A DNA stretch of 26,474 bases from Saksenaea vasiformis B4078 (lineage: Eukaryota > Mucoromycota > Mucoromycetes > Mucorales > Saksenaeaceae), in assembly GCA_000697055.1 (NCBI GenBank), contig JNDT01002024.1, forward strand, positions 1 through 26,474, in the 5' to 3' direction. The notes under the pieces were generated by a model that made no database searches, was not told where the DNA came from, and saw only the letters and a program-made list of their open reading frames with translations. Below are positions 20,465 through 26,474 of this stretch, piece by piece (position 1 is the stretch's first letter; every line of letters begins with the position of its first letter). Position numbers and translations under genes: made by a program.

Positions 20465-21251
20465 ATGGTATCTAATTTCTTGTTTTAAAAAGAAATACAT
20501 CACTTACATTAGTTTTCTGTATATATAGAGCGCCACATTGACCGATCCAGAGATTGCTGTTTTAAAGACAACTTATGAGCATTATACCAAAGGAAAGGGT
20601 GGTTTCACTGTAGCCGCTTTGGCTGAAATCTATCGTAAAGCCAAAATCAATATTTCCCAAGAAGAACTTCAGAGTCAGGTAAAAACAAAAAGAAGGAAGA
20701 ATGACCTATTGAATGATATTCCTTTTAGTTCCAGGCAACCGATACCAATGGCAGTGGTCGTCTTGATTTTGATGCCTTTTTGGCTGTGATGGAAAGAGTA
20801 CGTCAATTTGTACATTTCCCCCTTTTGTTATTTGTACTTATCTCTCTTTTTCTTATAGCAACATCAACGTAATGCAGAAGAAGGAATTCATCATGTTTTC
20901 CAAATGTTGGATACGGATAAAGATGGCTTGATTTCTGGAAAAGATCTACAACGCTTTATTGTTGATACAGGTAACTATATATATAAAAAAAAAGAGACTA
21001 CTTCATTTCTCTCCTTATCCTTTTTTCTCCTTCTCCTTAGGTGAATCAGTGACTCAGGACGAGCTCAAAGAAATGGTTCTTGCTGCTGATGTAGACGGTG
21101 ATGGTTTGATCAATTACGAAGAATTTCTCAAGATTCTGGTCAGTTGACTTCTTTTTTTTGGGGGGGGGGTTTGGTGTTATCCAGTAGGTTGTACTCATAA
21201 CCTTCATCTCTCTCTCTATAGACACCTTCCAAAGTCAATGGTCAAAGATAA
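20465..21251 (+). CDS. Calmodulin-like EF-hand protein
   Basis: Six exons, join(20465..20467, 20529..20678, 20729..20797, 20859..20970, 21041..21138, 21222..21251), encode 153 residues; introns are 61, 50, 61, 70 and 83 bp and all phases match. Exon 1 is the ATG alone, after which the protein reads [20 protein letters not shown]. Four EF-hand units are arranged as in calmodulin. The first has lost its calcium loop ([10 protein letters not shown]). The second, [12 protein letters not shown], ends in Ala where Glu is usual. The third, [12 protein letters not shown], ends in Asp. The fourth, [12 protein letters not shown], is canonical. Probably only the C-terminal pair binds calcium well. Divergence from calmodulin argues for a myosin light chain or another calmodulin-like adaptor. 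It converges on the PEPCK gene with only 78 bp between stop codons. Confidence 0.9.
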
Positions 21252-21329
21252 AAAAAAAAGAAAAAAGAAACAAAAGAAAGAATTAGGTCATCAGTTGAAA
21301 GAATTCTGTGAATATATTTTTCTCTTTTT

Positions 21330-23306
21330 TTAAACACTGGGTCCTGCACTACAAGTTTCTGGACTGGCTTCATCCTTAAACGTTTGGAAGTTTTCCACAA
21401 ACATTTGAGCAACCTTCCTCAAAGCCGTGTTAAAGTCCTCTTGTGCTCCTGTCCATGCTTTTCGTGGATGCAACATAGCTACAGGGACACCTTCAACATG
21501 CTTGGGGATCTGTAGATTAAAGATTTCATAGGTTTCATATTCAGCAGTCGCCAGCTGACCACTGTGGATGGCATCGAGGATAGCACGAGTATACTTGAGG
21601 GGACAACGCTTGCCTCCATTTGTCGCACTGGCACCAATCCAACCTGTGTTAATCAACCAAGCATTGGTAGCATGCTGACTGATCTTCTCCGCCAACATGG
21701 TAGCATATTTCTGAGGATGCAGCACCAAGAAAGGTGCACCAAAACAGGCACTAAATGTCGGGGTAGGTTCGACAATACCATCTTCGGTACCTGCTACTTT
21801 GGTCGTATAGCCAGAAATGAAATGGTACATGACCTGAGCAGGCGTGAGTTTCGATACAGGAGGAATGACACCAAATGCATCGCATGTCAATAGAATAAGG
21901 TTCTTTGGATGGCCACCCATACATGGGATTTTGGCGTTGGGAATGTAATCTAAAAAAAAAAAAAAAAGGTTATATGTATTTCCCACACACAGTATTTTTT
22001 TTTCTTTTCTGTATTACCAATGGGGTAAGCGCAACGGGTGTTTTCCGTTAAGAAATCGTCAGCATAATCCACCACACGTGACTCTTCGTCAATGACCACA
22101 TTCTCTAGGACGGAGCCAAAGCGGATGGCATTCCAAATCTCCGGTTCTTTTTCTTTCGAGAGGTCAATGCATTTTGCGTAACAGCCGCCTTCGATGTTAA
22201 ATACGCCTGTGTCGCTCCAACAGTGTTCGTCATCACCAATCAAATGACGTTTCGGATCCGCACTCAAAGTTGTTTTACCAGTGCCTTTTTAAGAAAAAAG
22301 AAAGTTAAAGAAAAGAAAAACAAACAACAAGTGTGTTACCTGACAGGCCAAAGAACAACGAAACATCACCGTCTGGACCTTCATTGGCGGAAGAATGAAG
22401 TGAAAGAACTCCCGCTTTCGGCATCAAATAATGCATGACGGTAAAAATCTTAAAAAAAAAACCTTGAATATAATATCTCACACGCATTATTTACTTACCC
22501 CTTTTTTCATCTCTCCGGCATATTCCGTGCCCAGAATAACCATTTCATGACGTTTAAAGTTGACAGATACCGAAGTCGTTGAAGTCATTCCGGTGGTATA
22601 ACGGTTAGCTTAATCAACAGAGATAGAGATTTGTTATTATTATTTTCGTGTATTTTCTTTGTCTTACCTGGAAATTCGCCGGCATTGAAAATCGTAAAGT
22701 CCGGTGTTCCAAAATTATCGAGTTCTTCTTGTGTGGGACGGATCAACATGTTTCGCATAAACAGGATATGATATGCACGCGAGGCCACCACACGGACTTT
22801 CTTGCGGTATTTCTCATCCCATCCAGCGAAACCATCGAAAACATAGAGTCGTGGATGTGTATTGAGATAATCAATAGCACGTTCACGATTAATCAAAAAG
22901 ACCCGTTCACTCATTTTGGTATTAATTGGACCCCACCATATATCTTTGGTAGACGTTTCTTCATCCACAATACGTTTGTCATTGGGACTACGGCCTGTTT
23001 TCTTTCCACTGTAGGCGCAAAGAGCACCCTCACTGGAAACAACACTGCCAGTTTCATGCGTTAAAGCTTCTTCGTACAGAATGGGAACAGAAGGATTATG
23101 TTTAATGGAGACCTAACATGTTAAAAGATGAATAACACAGGAAGGATATAAGGTATCGTTTCTTTTTTTTTTAATACCTTGTCATAGTCAATGCCTGCCA
23201 AGTGAAGTTCTTCTTCCACTTTTGTATGCTGTGTGGGAGAATAAGGACGAGGAGAGCCGGGTCGGCTATGAGAGGAACCGGGACGATAGTGGTGAGTGTT
23301 TGTCAT
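21330..23306 (-). CDS. pck1: Phosphoenolpyruvate carboxykinase (ATP)
   Basis: Converts oxaloacetate and ATP to phosphoenolpyruvate, the committed gluconeogenic step. Six exons, complement(21330..21949, 22018..22284, 22340..22448, 22499..22608, 22668..23112, 23178..23306), give 559 residues; introns are 68, 55, 50, 59 and 65 bp, all in phase. Recognisable blocks: [15 protein letters not shown] (substrate-binding Arg), [20 protein letters not shown], the kinase P-loop [11 protein letters not shown] (262-272) split by an intron, DDEHCWSD with metal-binding Asp, [37 protein letters not shown] and NTGWIGA. This is the ATP-type enzyme of fungi and bacteria, not the GTP-type of animals. I start at the ATG at 23306 by conservative choice; an in-frame ATG at 23408 right after a splice acceptor would add 34 residues. 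Expression is usually glucose-repressed in fungi. Confidence 0.96.
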
Positions 23307-23770
23307 GATGGAAAGAGGAAGAAATGGACGAGAAATGCGACAGGATTTATTGGTTTGACACCATGTGAAGGGACTGCGTATCCTAACTTGACGTAAGAAA
23401 TGGTACATCTGCAATAAGAAAAACTAAAATTATGTGTGTGCACATAACATAACGGAAATCTATTTTTTGGGTTTGTTCCATAATTCTCACACGTGAAACA
23501 TAACCCTTGCTGTTTTATTATTATTTATTTATTTATTTATCTTTTTTTTTTTTTTTGCAGTTGTTGGGTTGGGTTGATTGATTCTTTTTTTTTTTTGCAC
23601 ATGCCCATCTCTGTCATTTTTTTATTTTTTTTAATAACTAACAGAAAAGGGAATAAACGAGATAAGAAAATGAAGAAGAAAAAGAAAGAGAGAGAGAGAG
23701 AGAGAGAGAAAAAAAAAAGAAAAGGAAAGGAAAAAAAAAGATAGAAGAAGAAGGATAGTATATATATTTA
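23307..23770. other. Spacer: pck1 leader and 3' flank of the APSES gene
   Basis: Contains a probable leader intron of pck1 (23409..23490 on the minus strand: GTGAGA donor, TTGCAG acceptor touching an ATG), several TTTA repeats (about 23523-23540), T-runs, and a GA-rich stretch (about 23688-23709). The right part should be the 3' UTR of the APSES gene. No other gene. Confidence 0.5.
23688..23709. repeat. GA microsatellite
   Basis: About eleven GA dinucleotides within a purine-rich stretch downstream of the APSES gene stop codon. Confidence 0.9.
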
Positions 23771-26020
23771 TCACCAAGGATGTCTGTTCATTACATCATC
23801 TTGTTCCACAACTGTATTTTCTTCTTTTGCTTCGGGTCTATAACCGCCCAAAGTAGACATAATACTGGGTGTATACATTTTGCCTGGTGACATGTATGGA
23901 TGATGTCGTGGACTACCCATTCGATTAGTCATTACTAAACTGGCCCTTCGACTGTTGGACAGATTAGCAGGAGGTGAAGGTAAAGACGATCCCGTGCTGT
24001 TGTTGCTGCTGCTATTGCTACTATTGTTGGCATTGGTATCGATTTCCATTGACGATGAAAAATAAACCCCATCTTTATGAGGTGTCGTGGGTGACCCTGA
24101 AGGTGGAATCGCATGGAACGCCGATGAGTGCAGGGGCATCATTTTAAGCCCTGCCGCCGCCGCCGCCGCCGCCGCTGCAGCTGCTGCTGCTTGTTGATTT
24201 TGAAAAGGTAATTCCGGAGAATTGAGTGGCGGTGAGGAAGGTTGTGTTGTATCCTTATCCCCTTCTTTCTTTCTATATAAGTATTTTTCATTTTTCCTTT
24301 TTCCTTTTACCTTCTTTGATCATGGCGCTACCATAGAAAGGGACGGTTTGTTCGTTTTCATGTTTTAGTGTATCTTTGTGCTTTGATCGATCCGTGTCAA
24401 GTAAATCTTCGTTAAAATACAGTTGACGTGGTAAATTGCCCGTACTATTGGCATGATTTAATCGAATGCCATTATGGTGATTGTGATTGTTTTCGTTGGA
24501 ATACATGTAGCCATAGCTTGAACTGACAAGGCCACCAACAGAAGGTGATCCGCCACCTCCTCCACCTCCCGCCGCCGCTGCGGCTGCGGCTGCGGCGGCT
24601 GCTACCGCGGCCGTCGTTGAACCATTGGTGTTAGTATTTCGATAATCGACTGGTTAAAAAAAAAAGAAAAGACATCATCATCAGCCATCATGGAAAACCT
24701 TGTCCTCTTATGCTTTTCGATAACTTACTGTGTTGTGAAGTGGGCGATGTATCATGATGTCCATGCGAGGAATGTTCTAGTCGTTCCCATGATGGTGTCC
24801 CATGAAAAGAACTAAACGCATTTTGTTGACGAAATGTACCCGACAGACCATTCATTCGGCTAGCTGCAAATGAATTATGCAGTGGCGAAGGATAAAGGTA
24901 CACGTTTGGATCATCAACAAACAAAGGATGCAGTGCCTCTTGAATCTTGTACTGTGTCGCCAATGCCTTGGCTCTTGTAAATGTAATCCTAACAAAAAAA
25001 AAAATCCACATGTTTTAGATGACAGAAAACAGATAATAATAATAATAAAGACAGCCTTACCAGACGCCTTTGAGATGCATGGCGCCCACCTTGACAACAA
25101 CACGTCCCTTTTCATTTTTTAAAATACCATCTCGTTTGCCTCTGGACATGCCAGCAACGTTCAAAAGTTTGGTGCCATTAATCATATCATTATCTATCAT
25201 TAGAGGCAACAATCATCAGTTTCATTTCATCAAAACCTCCCCTTCCTTCCAATTTTTTTTTTTTTTTTTTACCTTGACGTCGGGCAACACAGATACCATT
25301 GGCATCTACTTGATAACAAATGGTTCCTTCATCTTCCCATAGGGTGGTTGTCATCTTGGGTCGCGGTACAAGGCCATGGCGTGAAACGGGATGCGGTGGA
25401 GTATGCGACATCGTATAAGGGTAACCTCCAGGTGACTGATAGGATCCATGTGGTTGCTGCGAGGGATACGGTGGATGATGGTGATGGTGATGATGATGAT
25501 GATGTGGGTGGTGATTATAAGTAGGTGAGGTCCCTACCATAGAGTCAGCTGCACCCGTCGCCATCCTGTTGCCAGAAGGATTGGGAGTAGAGGACATAAA
25601 CGAGGATTGTGAAGGTGGTAGAATGCCTGAAGGCGTCGTGGACGGAACAGAAGTAGGTGTAGGTGAGCTCACCAGACTACTATTACTATGGTTGCTATTT
25701 TGACCGACATCGACGTTGGAAGGATCCGAACTTGCTGGGGTTGGTAAGGAAGAGGAAGACGAGTCGACATTGCCATGCCAATTTCCTAAACTATCTTGCC
25801 ATGAATTTCCGCCACTGCCGCCGCCACTACTTGCTGTTCGTTCGAGTAAACTGCCGGAATGACTTTCGTAATTTCCAGTCGTTACTGTAGAATAATTATG
25901 ATAGAGTGTTGGCATGGATGCTGGTCTCCCTAGTGAATGCGGATTGGAAGAAGGGTGTGATAGCTTGAACGGATAGTTTTGTGTTTGCGGAGAAGATGAG
26001 TAGGCTGAATTGGGATACAT
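23771..26020 (-). CDS. stuA: APSES-domain transcription factor (StuA/Efg1/Phd1 type)
   Basis: A DNA-binding developmental regulator of the StuA/Efg1 family, which controls hyphal morphogenesis and sporulation in fungi. Five exons, complement(23771..24264, 24311..24649, 24729..24988, 25061..25193, 25273..26020), predict 657 residues; introns are 46, 79, 72 and 79 bp. The APSES domain spans about 223-325: [72 protein letters not shown], then [18 protein letters not shown]. The flanks are disordered: a His-rich run (about 10 His) and Ser/Pro-rich N-terminus, and after the domain two polyalanine runs (11 and 13) with a Gly run of 7. The last acceptor is ambiguous between two AAG sites 3 bp apart. 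Start is the first in-frame ATG, preceded directly by CAG and, 237 bp upstream, a GTAAGT donor, so a leader intron is likely. Confidence 0.93.
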
Positions 26021-26257
26021 CTGACTGACTTGGGCGTGAATCTTTTCGGTAATATCAAAAAAAAAAAAGATTTCGTTTTTCTTCTTTTCTTTGTCAAGCT
26101 TTTTTAGAAGAGACAAAGAATGTTTTGTTGAAAAGTATCAAATAATTGTTTTCGTCAACCTTGATAAAAGAAATAGATTAAAAAAAAAGAAAAAGAAAAA
26201 AAGATATGCATTTTCCTTTCTCTTCCCATTGATAGAAAACAACAAAAAGGGACTTAC
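26021..26257 (-). other. Probable 5'-UTR intron of the APSES gene
   Basis: On the minus strand a clean donor GTAAGT begins at 26257 and a CAG acceptor ends at 26021, exactly before the ATG; a second CAG lies 4 bp upstream of it. The interval has pyrimidine runs and no ATG-initiated reading frame. This is a prediction from splice signals only. Confidence 0.45.
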
Positions 26258-26474
26258 CGTTTATCACTGTGTCACTTTTTTTTTCGTTATAAAAAGGAAA
26301 CTCTTGGCGTATATATAGAGAGAGAGCGTGCTTGAAGTACTTATGACACTAGAGTTTTGAAGATAAAAAAAAAAGACAGTCTGTGATTAATATGTTAAAG
26401 AATGAAGTAAGGGGGCAGAAGCGGAGGCGCGCGCGCAAAAAAAAAAAAAAAAAAAAAATGAAAAAGAAAAAAAA
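26258..26474. other. Promoter side of the APSES gene; right window edge
   Basis: Contains a TATATATA word at 26310-26317 next to a GA run, a GCGCGCGCGC run at 26427-26436 and a 22-base A-run (26437-26458). No ORF. It should be the upstream regulatory region of the minus-strand APSES gene. Confidence 0.45.

Overview
This is a stretch of eukaryotic nuclear DNA. The genes are split by many short GT-AG introns (about 46-103 bp, one of 312 bp), there are A/T homopolymers and microsatellites between genes, and every recognisable protein looks fungal. Intron size and density, the StuA/Efg1-type APSES regulator, the Rpd3L subunit and the relic transposases suggest an early-diverging filamentous fungus, probably Mucoromycota (Mucorales-like). 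The phylum call is inference, not shown directly. Most genes had to be assembled across splice sites by hand; each exon join given keeps the reading frame exactly.

Layout, left to right. 0-2 kb: a truncated Mutator-like (MULE/FAR1-type) transposase on the minus strand, followed by a 22-bp tandem repeat. 2.4-3.5 kb: a two-exon polyglutamine protein of unknown function (-). 3.9-4.9 kb: isopentenyl-diphosphate delta-isomerase (-, five exons). 5-6.4 kb: mostly unassigned, with a (GA)15 microsatellite. 6.5-8.3 kb: a Dep1/Sds3-family subunit of the Rpd3L histone deacetylase complex (-, six exons). 8.3-9.7 kb: unassigned, with an ORF that lacks an ATG. 9.7-10.2 kb: ribosomal protein eS28 (+), whose first exon is only the ATG. 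10.5-11.0 kb: small two-helix membrane protein A (+). 11.7-12.9 kb: cytosolic tyrosyl-tRNA synthetase (-). 13.5-13.9 kb: membrane protein B (-), which I recognise as a diverged paralog of A. 14.8-16.2 kb: a decayed gene broken by several frame changes (-). 16.2-18.2 kb: no gene I can support. 18.2-19.4 kb: mitochondrial phosphate carrier (+, four exons). 20.5-21.25 kb: calmodulin-like EF-hand protein (+, six exons, again an ATG-only first exon). 21.3-23.3 kb: ATP-type phosphoenolpyruvate carboxykinase (-, six exons). 23.8-26.0 kb: StuA/Efg1-type APSES transcription factor (-, five exons).

The conserved genes are ordinary single-copy housekeeping or regulatory genes (isoprenoid synthesis, translation, mitochondrial phosphate import, gluconeogenesis, chromatin, development) and do not form an obvious cluster. 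The parts most worth a second look are the undescribed membrane-protein paralog pair that flanks tyrosyl-tRNA synthetase in inverted orientation (with a perfect hairpin just upstream of one start codon), the possible N-terminally extended PEPCK, the habit of introns lying right next to start codons, and the two decayed mobile or multicopy ORFs.
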